Assembly (NCBI GenBank): GCA_011799875.1
Contig: CM022302.1
Coordinates: 56,523,599 to 56,587,598 of the forward strand
DNA from: Thinopyrum elongatum
Taxonomy: Eukaryota; Streptophyta; Magnoliopsida; Poales; Poaceae
Direction of reading: 5' to 3'
Length of the DNA: 64,000 nt
A program made the translations under genes and the position numbers. The stretch's first letter is position 1; the number at the start of each line of letters is the position of its first letter. The notes under the pieces are model-generated. The model saw nothing but the letters and a program-made list of their open reading frames with translations, was not told the DNA's origin and did no database searches. Shown piece after piece: positions 20,635 through 32,515 of the stretch.

Positions 20635-23580
20635 CTAGACACTGAGCGTGAGCAGCAGCGTGAGGGGCACGGCCGGATAAAGGCGATGGCCGCGCGTAGC
20701 CACCATTGGGAGGAGCGTCAGCCGTCGAGACGGCCATCCACATCACCATTGTCGTCGTCCTCGCACCGGCAGATCCTCCGACGCGCCTCCCTCGTGGAGC
20801 TTCCACCTACCCACCACGGTCGCCGGCGCGTCCTGCTCCTCGGGTGAGCACTTCCCCCTACAACCTCGATCCCCTGTCTCTGCTTCTCCACTGCGACACC
20901 GTCCTCCACATCTACTTCGGCCGCTCGATCTGCACCACCTACATCGGCCTCTCGATCTGCACCGCCGCGAAAATCGACTGGCACATTGAGTCGAGGTGAG
21001 CATTCCCTTACCAAATCATCCTCTTGCACATGCCTTCTCATGTGGCTCACTCCCTTCATGGTGCTCAGCTGCTGACCCGACTGCCTTGGTGTTGGTTGCT
21101 GGCCGGCCGACTGTGTTGTGCTACCGGCGATGAGATACAGGAGGAGGAGGCGGCGGACATGGAGACGAGGTAGGGATGTACCGATTAAGATGCAGAACTG
21201 CTATTTTTTTATCATGTTGTTCTTATCCTGCTCACTATGATTTGGGGGAAATATTTGCACCGTGGATTGGTTAAGATATAAAGCTACTATTTTTATTCTA
21301 CATTACCTCCTGGGTCTCATTATATGGATTAAGTAAAACGGATATGTGGTTCAAAAGTTTGTCGTAACGTGTTTATCTTTGCTGTCTGGTGTCGAATTGA
21401 CTGATTAGTCGGTTGAATTGATTGTAAAGGATTGCCCAATGTGGTTATCCAAAGATTGTAGACTGGCTTATGGTTAGTTTATCATATATTCTTACAACAA
21501 AATGCTTATTTGGCTTCACCTGTAACAGGATGCATTTCTCTCACTTTATTTCTGCGGGACCTTCTTGCTTGCATTGTCGTGTCTTTTGGCAAGGAGAAAA
21601 TTATCATTTGGAGGGGAAAAGACAGATGAAAACATGCAAATATGCAAAAGACATACCCTTCAGTTCTTGAATCAGAGTTCAGCGGTGAAGAACACTACAA
21701 TTTTTTGGTTGATGCATTGGTCTGAATAGATTGTAAGGGATTTCCATGAAGTGGATATTCAAAGAATGGAACCAATTTTATGGTTAGTCTCCTGTAGGAT
21801 TCTACTAAAATGTTTATTTGGCTTGAAGAATGTTACAAGACATATTTCTCTCCCCCTTGTGTATGACTTTATTCCTTACATTCTTGTATGTTTTGACAAA
21901 GAGCAAATAGTATTTGTAGTGAAAAAGACTATGATTAAAGCATACACGGTAGTAGCCTGAAATATTGTTTGTTGCCTTAGTTATATTGATCTATATGAGG
22001 AATTTCATCCTGATATGTATGCGTACATTTCTTTTGTTATAGATTTTACGTGCTCAGCAAAGTGCAAAACAACGAGAAACATCACGTATAGCTATTTGGA
22101 ATGCAAGATTAGGATGTGCTCCTGTTTGCTTCCCATTTCTGCACTCTAATTTTGACTTGCTAATATATGGGCTTTCTAAAATGGACGTGCATAGATCTGA
22201 GAAAGAAGAGCAGAACAGGAATCTAGCGAATGAAGGTGATTTCTCTCTCTTGTGAACAGCCTATCAAGTTTCTTCTTTCAACAGTTTGAATGACAATGGT
22301 AAATTCCCTTATGAAACACTTGGTCTGAACTATAATACATTTTGGTGTAGGTCATGTAGTATTCACCAATATATGATAGAACCACATATTTTGGAAATTC
22401 CTGGACAAAAAACAAACGAGCATAGGTATACTTGCTATTAAACTTTGAAATGCTGATTCTCATGGGTGACCATAAGATTTATGTACTATTTTGCTACCCA
22501 CTTGATCATAGGTGTTTCGAATAATTTAGTACATTGACATTCCCATGTTCATTAGTAAAGCAACCCTTTCTATAATTACATGGAGCCACTGGAATTCTGG
22601 AAATGAACATGTTCTATATTAGATTGAGTGTGATAGAACCAAATGTATTTTGCCATCCTTTAATTGCATGTTTATTGCAAAGGTTTGTTCGAAACTTGCA
22701 ACCTGGGTTCTTTGAGAGAAAACATTTCGTATGGTAGTATGAGCATTTTGTATAGCACTGACACTGTACTGCCGACATGACAGGATCGGACCGCCAATAA
22801 TGCTTTAAAAAATGAACAGATGGCCATGATCTTTGAGAGCCGTCGGTAAGCCACACCAGTGCCACTTCAGGGACAAACGAGGGCATCAAGCCGAGGTGAG
22901 CCCCTTCCCTCCTGCCAATGCCTTTTATCAAATATGATTGATGGTAGCAGCTAAAAATGTCTACCTTTCAACTCACTTTAGTTCTGAATTGCATAATTAA
23001 TATTTATATTACATGGCTGACAAGGTTCTCAACTAATTTATGCTTCTAATAAAATATGAAAAATACTCATGTAGCTTCATTAAGGTGGTGTTCTATTTCC
23101 TTAATTTTAAAAATGCATGTGTTGTTTGATTCCTTGGAACACGTTCACATAGTTATAGCCGCACATAAAGAGACTGTAGTGCTAATGTTGGATATGACCA
23201 TGCTTCGCTAAACTTCTGAAGTTGGTGGGTTCTTCTTCATTTGGATGCACCCAATATCTTAGTGTGTTTATGGCACCCAGTATAGCGGATTGTCATCCCT
23301 TCCTTTTCGAATTTGTTTCATAGGATAAGATGGACACCCAGAGTTCGGTCTGGGTTCCTGAGGGGTGCATTCTTCTGCAATGTGTTCTTTTGATGCTTCA
23401 TGTGATTCAACATTGTTTTTTTTCCTATTGGCTTAAAGGTTATTCTAATGGAACTTTAGTATCAACGGTGTAGCATACTTGGCAGCTTAGTGGGGAGAGA
23501 GGTATATTCTCCTTTCCTTATTACTTATCAAGCACTCTGTGGCTGTTATTTCATTGGGATTATTGTTTCCCTTGCTGTAG

Positions 23581-23866
23581 CATCCTAATGATGGGCTATG
23601 AGATGCATAATTCAATTGGGATATACACACATCACATTGGAAGAACAGGGCGTGCAGGTAAGAAGGGTGTAGCAACTTCATTTTTAACTCCGGAGAAAAC
23701 TGATATTTTCTTTGATCTGAAACAGAAGCTTATACAGAGCAACAGTCTTGTGCCACCTGAACTTGCACGACACGAGGCATCAAAGTTCAGGTCCGGCTCA
23801 GCTTGTGGTAGACCTCCAAAAAGAAATGACACTGTCTTGCAAATCACTGAAGCTAGCTACACATGA
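23581..23866 (+). pseudogene. RH21: Last-exon fragment of a DEAD-box RNA helicase 21 (PRP28-like) gene
   Basis: After a plausible intron acceptor (TTGCTGTAG, ending 23580) the frame gives a peptide with [37 protein letters not shown] and RPPKRNDTV. That is the very end of the plant DEAD-box helicase 21 / PRP28 family, a spliceosomal helicase of the U5 snRNP. Motif VI normally reads [10 protein letters not shown]; the first R is H here, which should harm ATP use. The natural C-terminus is altered and extended to a TGA at 23864-23866. The other helicase motifs (DEAD, SAT, motif I) are absent from the window, so this is a scrap. It lies upstream of a Helitron 3' end on the same strand, which fits exon capture. 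Confidence 0.85.
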
Positions 23867-24508
23867 AGGGGTTGAAGATCTTTGTATTATTATTATGAAG
23901 GCAACTTCTTGGAAAGATATGAATCCAGATTAGTGCCCATGAGGTACACTTCTAAGTTTGAGAACTTAGTTTATATTATATTTTAATGATGATGGATCTG
24001 GACCTGTGTATCAGATTGTGACCTTTTTGCTCCTTTGCAAGCTTTGCATGGTTTTAGTATAATTTTTTCATGGTATGTTGCTTAAGCATCATTCTGTCTT
24101 ATTTTATCTGACATGATATGCTAATTGGATCTTCACCTTGGAGGTTTATTGCATATGTACGTGGTTCATATAGCATTTAATCTCAACCCTCAAGAGGTGC
24201 TAATTCTGTTTTATTCCTAACTTTGTGCTTTAATGTTCAGTTTTGATGGTTTTCTTTCTTGTGATGTTAGTAGAAAAGAAATGAAATCAAATTGTTTAGG
24301 CTTCTTATAAATAGATGATATCCACCAGATTAGGTCGTAAACAAACATTCAGATTCAGGCCCTCTCCCTCTCCCTCTGCCTCTCTGTAAAAATAGGGGCC
24401 TTTCTTCAGAGTTACACTTGGTTGACTGATTTGGTTCCGTGGGTTCAGACCAGTTTCATCTTCTTTGGTAGATTGATGGATTGATCCTCTGCTCTGCGCT
24501 GCTTGCAG

Positions 24509-24597
24509 CGTGACCAAGTGATTGACGCTAAGGCCACCTTGGTGGTGCTCGTGGTGCCCGACGCCTGCTGCGGCGCGCTCATTGGCAAAGCAATGGT
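24509..24597 (+). pseudogene. Exon fragment of a KH-domain RNA-binding protein gene
   Basis: After a GCTTGCAG acceptor the plus strand codes a stretch with LVVLVVPDACCGALIGK, the start of a KH domain whose GxxG loop would follow, as in poly(rC)-binding or BTR1-like plant proteins. The reading breaks at the loop: IGKG is expected and IGKAM is seen, then a T run. Only about 30 codons remain. It is on the same strand as the helicase scrap about 640 bp upstream, but from an unrelated gene. The 640 bp between them hold AT-rich intron- or UTR-like sequence with no feature I can name. Confidence 0.6.
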
Positions 24598-26934
24598 GCT
24601 TTTTTTTCATTAACATGATACTAAGATAATTAAGGCATGAGGGTTATGTAATTTACTCATGGTAATTTTAAAAGGAAAAAAATCAAGCTTGCAAAGAGTT
24701 ATGATGTTAGAGATAAATGCATTTATAAAATGCTCTCTTTTCCCCCAGATTAAATGGCTAACACTCACATCTGTGTGCTTGACAACATGAATAGAGGTCA
24801 CTCAGACCAATTGCTTCTCAGATTATTTAATAAATATGTAATCCGAGTTTGAGGAGGTGCAATCCATTGATGATCTAAGCTTTGAACTCTCTATTTGAAA
24901 GATTATTATTTTACCTGTAGGCCATGACCCACGAGTATAGAACCTGGAGAGTGCCTAATGTTAGATCAACTTTTTATTATGTTCCAGATACACTGTTATG
25001 TCTACTTAATGATCAGTGTGTTATTGCTCTACGGTTTCTTACAATTTTTCCTGGTACCTTGCTTGGCCCTCTACTAGCTGCCAAGATCTGATGCTTATAT
25101 TGGTCTATTTTTGCCCTGTTTTACAGAGATGCGTTAGGTTTATTCTCCTGATTGGTGGTTGGTAGTGCTCTTCTGCCTACAATGAATAGGTTGTTGCTCT
25201 TGAGGATTGGTTGACCACATTGCTTCCTTGCGCATGTGCTTGTCTTTTTCAGCTTCCACTATTTTGGCATTACATCCTATCCGGCTTCTACTGTTTTAGC
25301 ATCATGTGTGTTCATGGTGTTTGTTAACTGATATGTTTATTTTGGCATTATGTGTTCATGTTGTTTGTTGAAGGATCTGCATCCTAGGTGTGGTTCTGTA
25401 TATATTATGGCATCTGTGGTCTATTTTGGCGTTGTTGATTCATGTCCGCATAGATTTCAGGTTTTGACCACATAGTAGTCTAGGCATGTATTTTCAGTTG
25501 AATTAAGGAATTTTTCTTACCATGGTTGATGCTTGATGCAGCGGGGGTCTATTGATGGCAATTTCAAGTTAATCGGGTGGTCGCCGTCATGCCTGATGTT
25601 GCCAACTGGAGGAACTACATCAAATTTTCTATATATAGCTGTTCAATTCACCACTGAATGACCGAATCGGCTTTAGCCTAAAGTTTGATCAGGGAAGGTC
25701 AGTTATGTGTATCTACGATCATTGATGTTATTCTTTTTTAAGATGAGCTCTGCTCTTCACGTGATTAGTTATGTTCTATAGGGAGAGGAGGCAAATGAGT
25801 TGGGATGCTCTGCATCGCCTCCAGCTGCACCGGATTCAGGGAATACCTATAGCAGGGTTGCCTCCTGCGAATCTGTCCGCTGTGATGTTTATACTCATGT
25901 TAAATATTTGGATGTGTTATTTTTAATACATGTCGAATCTCTGATTATCTTCATGGTATATTTGGCCATTCTTCCTTCTGCTTATTATATTAAGAGGTAA
26001 GATGCCTGAACTTTGAATATTTTTTCATACAGTTGACATTTAATTGTTTGTAATGTTCTTTTTTAAGGTAAAAGATAGCTTATATATATATTCCTTAATA
26101 AGAAGATCGGCTAGGGAATAGAAATCACCTAGTTACATTCCTTAATAAGAAGATCGGCTAGGGAATAGGAATGCTTGAAACCACAATCTGATCCTCATGT
26201 TCTCTAGCAAGAGCAGCCAGCTCACAGGCCAGGGAATTGCCTATAGTGTATATTGTATTGCAGATGATGTGCCTTGTGGAAGAACTGAGCATTCATATTT
26301 TGTACTTAGAATTTAGAAATAGGTTTTGGGTTGGTTTAGATTAGTAATACTACTTGAGACAGCCTTTTGAAAATTTATGTAAGATGACCCGAGTACCATT
26401 CGAAGTGTTTTTGTATTAACATTCATGTATATGTAGCTCTGGTAAGTGTTGGTTTGTTTAGTTTTCCAATACCATAGCTGATGTTTTCTTTATAGAATAA
26501 GATGGAACTAAACATATCCAAAGCAGCATTTAGAATTACTCAACACTGACAAGCTTCAACAGATTTAACTTTATAATAACAAGGAAGTCGAGGAGTGCGT
26601 AATTTCTACTCTGTATGGATGTTGTTTAACCATATATTTGTTGGCCACTGTTTCTTAAATAGTTAGCTGGCCCCTGCCGTGTAACCTGTTGAGCCTTTTG
26701 ATGCTCTATTTGATTTCCAATACATTATTTGTGCCTGATTGAGCTTACTGGTGCTACTACCAAATACTTATGTACATGGCAACTCGAATAGAGTTTTAAC
26801 TGTCTAAATTTTCATAAGGCTGGATCGGGTGCAATGTTAAACGACTGTAAATTTGATGGCCTGTGTATACACTATGCTATTTTTTATATTTGCAATGCTT
26901 CAATGATAGTATTACCGGATTGGATATGACTATA
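24598..26934 (+). other. AT-rich sequence between captured exon and Helitron end
   Basis: It is mostly intron-like. One more open stretch at 25785-25870, rich in A, P and S codons, could be an exon, but I do not recognise it in any frame. An imperfect duplication of a TTTGGCAT..GTGTTCATG..TGTTTGTT block lies at about 25290-25375. Nothing else stands out. Confidence 0.35.
26091..26169 (+). repeat. 47-bp tandem duplication
   Basis: TTCCTTAATAAGAAGATCGG begins at 26091 and again at 26138, 1.7 copies in all, identical over the shared part except its last bases. This looks like a recent local duplication. Confidence 0.85.
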
Positions 26935-26982
26935 CCCGGCAGCGGGCGCTGCCGGGTGCGGCAAGCCGCACTTCCTAACTAG
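26935..26982 (+). mobile_element. Helitron C, 3' terminus
   Basis: Two stacked inverted repeats are seen: CCCGGCAGC-GGGC-GCTGCCGGG (26935-26956) and TGCGGC-AA-GCCGCA (26957-26970). They are followed by CTTCCTAA and the terminal CTAG (26979-26982), with T next, matching the hairpin plus CTRR plus T rule of Helitron 3' ends. The body lies to the left and probably includes the helicase and KH exon pieces. The 5' TC end is not identified, so the element length is unknown. Confidence 0.75.
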
Positions 26983-27428
26983 TCTCATATTATTGGTACA
27001 CTATATAGGAGTATAGATAGTATAGATAGATTCGCTTGTGACCTGTCACTTTTGATTCCTAATCTATAGTCAACATAGGTTAAGGCTTGCATTTTTCACT
27101 GTGATAGCATAGCAGATATCGACTAGATAGATATCTCATGGATCCTGTAAGTTTGAACTATGCATGATGGTCAAGTACAACATGAAGAAGGGGAAGGTAA
27201 TGTGCGGCCAGTCGGCCACCCATTGTACATTCTTTCTTCTTAGTTCAATTAGTATGCATTTGAATCAATTCTTTAAGAATTCAGTTAGTAAATTTAGACA
27301 TTTGAGAAAGGCATAGTTCTTTAAGTATTCGGTTCAGTTGAGACAACATTTGCATTTCAGTAATAATGAAATGAAATTGCACATCCAATTACCACACTAA
27401 TTAATATCTTTACTTTGCACATTATTGT

Positions 27429-27482
27429 CGGTACATCTCCCACCTGATCGACGCCGACGCCACCGTCCTCGAGCAGAACAGG
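27429..27482 (+). pseudogene. Unidentified exon-like piece 1
   Basis: The GC-rich open stretch codes RYISHLIDADATVLEQNR and ends at AGG followed by GTGAGC, a good splice donor. It stands out from AT-rich surroundings. I do not recognise the protein. Confidence 0.35.
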
Positions 27483-28153
27483 GTGAGCTTGATACCCTTC
27501 CATTCTTCCGCTTGTCTTATTCTTCATGTGAATTATTCAGGCTGAAGATTTTGATTTATTGAAGGTGTGGACTTTTGTGAGCTGCTCAAGGTGTGGACTG
27601 TGGTGTGGTTCCAGTAAAATTATAACAGTGCGGATATTTCTGTGTGCTAAAATCTGCATTGGAATCCCTGATATCATGTATTGCATTGATACACTACTAG
27701 AGTTGCTATCTCTTAGTGTTCATGGGTTCCACTTCCAATTCTGCTTGTAGCTAATAACCATTAAGTAATTGCTTTTGCCATGTAATAAATTAATTTGTAG
27801 TTCTCGTGCAAGCCGATGAAGGTTTGCTACACATGCACAAGTCTTTTAGTTCTTACTGCTATCACCTTGTTTACAAATATACCGGTTCATTTCATTATTG
27901 TTTCATGTTATAAATAATAGTACTCTTAATGCTGGTCAAGTGGGAAACCCCTAGCCCTGGGCATATAGAATCGTTATGAACAGAAGTAGCACGGATAATA
28001 GACTAGCTTTTCTACCCGTCCTTGAATATAAATGAAGCATGATCAATTCAAGTTGCACTTCCCTAACTATAAGTTCACTGTTTATCAAGTATTTTCATGT
28101 TCAATAGTACACTACATTACATATTTTGATTTTTGTTCATCTAATAACAAGTA

Positions 28154-28311
28154 CTCCCTCTGTTTCTAAATATAAGACCTTTTATAGTTTTCAACACAGA
28201 CTACATACCGATGTATGTAGCCGCATTTTGGAGTGTAGATTCACTCATTTTGCTCCGTATGTAGTCTGTATTGGAATTTCTAAAAATGCTTATATTTAAG
28301 AACGGAGGGAG
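28154..28311. mobile_element. Stowaway MITE (Athos-like)
   Basis: It is 158 bp with ends CTCCCTCTGTTTCTAAATAT / ATATTTAAGAACGGAGGGAG and TA duplications at 28152-28153 and 28312-28313. The middle shares the CTCATTTTGCTCCGTATGTA block with the MITE at 18592. Confidence 0.92.
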
Positions 28312-28786
28312 TACATAGATTAGTACTCCATAAATAACTATTAGCTGCACTTTCCTAACTATTAGTATTTTTATGTATAGAATATTCTTTGTTAATATTT
28401 TGCATGCCATTTGAAGTTCACTTGGAAAGCAAGTATTGTTTATTATTGTATTTGTTAGCGCTTTGAGATGAACTTGCAGCATAAACATTGAGTTAGATGA
28501 AAAATCCTTCAGTGCCGTTTTTGATTTAAACATTTAGTTCATATAGTCCACAACATTACAGATTTTGATTTAAAGTTTGGCCATGTTTATTGCTTGTACA
28601 AAAAAAAATTGATCCAGAGAAACTAAGTATTTGTACAGGCGTGTGCAGCTTTCTCATTTGTAAGCACTGTAGATTCAAGAATTTTGGACATAATGTAATT
28701 CATTTTTTTTTACATTTGTTGTAATTCTCTTATTTCTACCATCTATTCATATCTACAAATATCTAATGTTCTTGTAAATATGCTAG

Positions 28787-28864
28787 GTAGCCTACTTGGT
28801 GTTGCCCATCACAATCCGCCACGACATGATAGTCGCCATCAAGAGGGCCGACGCAAGAACCTGA
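28787..28864 (+). pseudogene. Unidentified exon-like piece 2 (terminal)
   Basis: After a TGCTAG acceptor the frame codes VAYLVLPITIRHDMIVAIKR and a few more residues, then TGA at 28862-28864 and UTR-like sequence. The phase fits a splice from the piece ending at 27482. The pair may be the last two exons of one gene, with the Stowaway in the intron. Product unknown. Confidence 0.4.
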
Positions 28865-29033
28865 ATAACAACCTCAATAGTTTATATGTTTTGTTTATGT
28901 AAACTGGAATGTACTGGTTCCTAATCTTGTTGTGTGATATATTTTGTCAATCTATGCTGTAAATTATCATTTCAAGGAGGATTTTGTAAACTGCTATGTT
29001 GTAGATACATATGGATGGCTGCATATTGAATGA

Positions 29034-29835
29034 TCTCTACTCCTAAAGTCTCAGTTGGTAGGCCGGTACCCGCGGTATTTTTTCGCCTCACCTCCCACAA
29101 ACCCCTCCCACTGGTTTATTTTCACCTCCACATCCTACTACTACCCTCCATGCTGGTTTTTTATCCTTTGCACGTTCGAACCGATTTTTTCCGGACTAAA
29201 CCCCACCTTCCCTTTTTCATACTCGTCTTTCCATGCGGGCGCATGTTTTATGGGGAAATAATCAATATCTAATTAAAATCTTACCATATCGATCAATCAC
29301 ATTAATTAATCTTGCCTTCACGAGCACAGCCCCCCCCCCCCCCCCCCCGCGCAACAGTGCGTCGGGCACCTTCCTTCCCTCGTAGCCGGTCACCCTCCCA
29401 GCGCGGCCGCGTGCCTCACGACTCCCTCCCTCAACCCGCCCTTCTCTCGCCTGATGCATCCAACGTTGTACGCCCCTCCTTCTCTCCCTAATACGTCGCG
29501 GTTGCGGCACACACCTTCTTCTCTCCGTCTCGCGCCGTGGCCGCCGCAACCTCACGCCACCGCGAGCGACGGCATCTCGCGCTGCCGCAGCGAGGGCTTC
29601 ACGCCGTACTATGCCGCGCTTGAAGACCTCTGCTTGTAGCTCCAGGACAAGCAGTCCGACATGGGCACCTACGACCGTGTCTCCAGCGTGCGTGCTCCGG
29701 AGACGTGCCCTCCTCTGCATGCGACATCGACCGCGCCGAACCTGCAACCCAGTAAACATAGCTGCAAATGTCCCCTACCCGGCGTAGGCCCTAGATCGGC
29801 CCAACATGGGCAGGATCCAGCCATGGCGCTCCCAC
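29034..29835 (+). mobile_element. Helitron D, 5' part, cut by an LTR
   Basis: After an A, TCTCTACTCCTAAAGTCTCA opens the element, the typical 5' start of grass Helitrons, followed by TTTTTTCGCCTCACCTCCCA. The body runs to 29835, where a family X LTR interrupts it; no 3' end is visible. At about 29455-29690 a GC-rich plus-strand frame with one internal TAG (around ...YYAALEDLCL) could be captured coding sequence, but I cannot name it. Confidence 0.7.
29330..29348. repeat. C homopolymer, 19 bp
   Basis: There are nineteen C in a row. The length is likely unreliable in any assembly. Confidence 0.9.
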
Positions 29836-30745
29836 TGTAGGAGATATGCCCTAGAGGCAATAATAAATGTTATTGATTATCTCCCTGTTCATAATTATGT
29901 TTATGTTCCATGCTATAAATGCTATGGTTCTCGAGTCTGCAATAACACGAGGCTCGGAGGAAGACTCATATGCACGTGTGGAATAATAAATGGTAAGATG
30001 TATTCCTAGTCTGGCCTCTAAGACTAGCTCAAGTGTTGCATGATGGTTATGTTTTCCTGATCATGGGCATGTCTATGCCAGCAACTTTGAGGGCACAATG
30101 TTAGGAGAACACTTGTGTTGAATCGACCCGAATTGATGTTATGCTATGAGATACATTCGTCACAAAGTTAATGGTTAATAACACAGAGAAGTTAATGTTT
30201 GCATAATTCCTTTGACCATGAGAGTACCAAGTTTCTTCGTACTTGCTTCGTGAACTTTGGGGTTTGTTAAACGTCATCCGTAACTGGGTGGCTATTATGG
30301 CGGCTTACGGGTTCACGGAAAAGTATGACAAGGAATGAGATAGCTCAAGATTGGGAATTGCTACTCCGACAATGGAGAGATATTCTCGGGCCCTCTCGGT
30401 GTTATGGTATCCATCATCGTCTGGCCAGACACAATGTGATTTGATCACGGGGATGCCGGAACGCGGAAGCGAGAAAAGAGAACAAAACTGGTAACTGGCC
30501 TAGTGGACATGTGTTGATTCACGGGGATGCCGATAAATCTCACCTCGGGTTTTGTAACATATCGAGGAGCAACAGGAATAGCGCACGGCAACTGGAGGTT
30601 CACTCGAATATTCATTCGTGTGGGTATAGGGGTCAATATGGGTGTCCACGGCTCCGATGTTGATCATTGATCGGAAGGGGTTCCGGGTCATGTCTATACT
30701 TCACCGAACCTATAGGGTCACACGCTTAAGGGTCATCTATCCGCT
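29836..30745 (+). mobile_element. Family X LTR, left part (split by Angela)
   Basis: It starts TGTAGGAGATATGCCC and is collinear with the first about 910 bp of the solo LTR at 8248. It stops at CTATCCGCT, where the Angela-like element begins. The continuation, with a gap and a small duplication, is at 48988-49594. It cuts Helitron D. Confidence 0.9.
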
Positions 30746-32483
30746 TGTTGGGGAACATAGTAATAATTCAAAAATTTCCTACGTGTCACCAAGATCAATC
30801 TAGGAGATGCTAGCAACAAGTGAGAGGGAGTGCATCTTCATACCCTTGAAGATCGCTAAGCGGAAGCGTTACAAGAACGCGGTTGATGGAGTCGTACTCG
30901 CGGCGATTCAAATCGCGGAATATCGGATTCAAGCGCCGAACGGACGGCGCCTCCGCGTTCAACACACGTACACCCCGGGGACGTCTCCTCCTTCTTGATC
31001 CATTAAGGGGAGAGGAGAAGTTGAGGGAGAGCTCCGGCAGCACGACGGCGTGGTGGTGGAGCTTTCGGTTCTCTGGCAGGGCTTCGCCAAGCATTACGGA
31101 GGAGGAGGAGGAGTTGGAGGCGGGAAGGGCTGCGCCAGGGGAAGGGTTTAGCTCCCATGCACCTCCCCACTATATATAGGGGTGGAGGGGGCTGGTTTCT
31201 TGCCCTCCAAGTCCATTGGGGCGTTGGTAAAGGTGGGAGGAAAGAAATCCCATCCTTTCCCTTCCCCACCGATTGTTATCCCCCTTTTTAGGGATCTTGA
31301 TCTTATCCCTTCGGGATATGATCTTATTCCTTCTAAGGGGGGATCTTGGTGCGCCTTGACCTGGGGTGTGGGGCCTTGCCCCCACTACCCACGTTCATGT
31401 GGGTCCCCCCATGCAGGTGGGCCCCACTCCGGAACCTTCTAGAACCTTCCCGGTACAATACCGTAAATTCCCAAAAAATTTCCGGTGGCCAAAATAGGAC
31501 TTCACATATATAAATCTTTACCTCCGGACCATTCCGGAACTCCTCGTGATGTCCAGGATCTCATCCGAGACTCCAAAAAACTTTCGGTAACCACATACAA
31601 TTTCCCATAACAACTCTAGCGTCACGGAACCTTAAGTGTGTAGACCCTACGGGTTCGGGAACCATGCAGACATGACCGAGACACCTCTCCGGCCAATAAC
31701 CAATAGCGGGATCTGGATACCCATATTGGCTCCCACATGTTCCACGGTGATCTCATCGGATGAACCACGATGTCGGGGATTCAATCAATCCTGTATACAA
31801 TTCCCTTTGTCCATCGGTATGTTACTTGCCTGAGATTCGATCGTCGGTATCCCTATACCTTGTTCAATCTCGTTACCGGCAAGTCTCTTTGCTCGTTCCA
31901 TAATGCATGATCCCGTGGCTAACTCCTTAGTCACATTGAGCTCATTATGATGATGCATTACCGAGTGGGCCCAGAGATACCTCTCCATCATACGGAGTGA
32001 CAAATCCCAGTCTCGATTCGTGCCAACCCAACCGACACTTTCGGAGATACCTGTAGTGCACCTTTATGGTCACCCAGTTACATTGTGACGTTTGATACAC
32101 CCAAAGCATTCCTACGGTATCCGGGAGTTGCACAATCTCATGGTCTAAGGAAATGATACTTGACATTAGAAAAGCCCTAGCAAACGAACTACACGATCTT
32201 GTGCTATGCTTAGGATTTGGTCTTGTCCATCACATCATTCTCCTAATGATGTGATCCCGTTATCAACGACATCCAATGTCCATGGTCAGGAAACCACAAC
32301 CATCTATTGATCAACGAGCTAGTCAACTAGAGGCTCACTAGGGACATGTTGTGGTCTATGTATTCACACATGTATTACAGTTTCCGGTTAATACAATTAT
32401 AGCATGAACAATAGACAATTATCATGAACAAGGAAATATAATAATAACCATTTTATTATTGCCTCTAGGGCATATTTCCAACA
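30746..32483 (-). repeat. 3' LTR of the Angela-like element
   Basis: The LTR is 1738 bp, nearly identical to 47249-48987 with scattered substitutions and few indels. A TATA-like CTATATATAG (31170-31179) lies where the minus-strand promoter would be. Confidence 0.95.
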
Positions 32484-32493
32484 GTCTCCCACT
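32484..32493 (-). promoter_or_regulatory. Polypurine tract of the Angela-like element
   Basis: The minus strand reads AGTGGGAGAC directly before the 3' LTR. The equivalent AGTGGGAGTC precedes the 3' LTR of the X element at 42726. Confidence 0.85.
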
Positions 32494-32515
32494 TGCACTA
32501 GAGTCAATAATCTAG

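Larger units (their letters stand above)
20010..23580 (+). other. Gene-like noncoding stretch, probably Helitron cargo
   Basis: It holds a promoter-like GC-rich start (20180-20700) with two small tandem repeats, then AT-rich intron-like sequence. Several spots look like exon/intron edges on the plus strand: CGAGGTGAGC at about 20993 and 22893, and an acceptor before 22048. The short open pieces between them do not match any protein I know. All recognisable exon pieces downstream are also plus-strand. I infer, without proof, that this belongs to the same captured unit that ends at the Helitron terminus at 26982. The Helitron 5' end could not be located. Confidence 0.35.
26983..29033 (+). other. 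Stretch between two Helitron ends with unidentified exon-like pieces
   Basis: It carries two short open pieces described separately, a Stowaway, and otherwise AT-rich intron-like sequence. The 170 bp after 28864 resemble a plant 3' untranslated region (TGTTTTGTTTATGTAAACTGG, later TTTTGTCAATC). It may be the former insertion site of Helitron C, that is, a decayed gene tail, or part of another capture. Confidence 0.35.
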
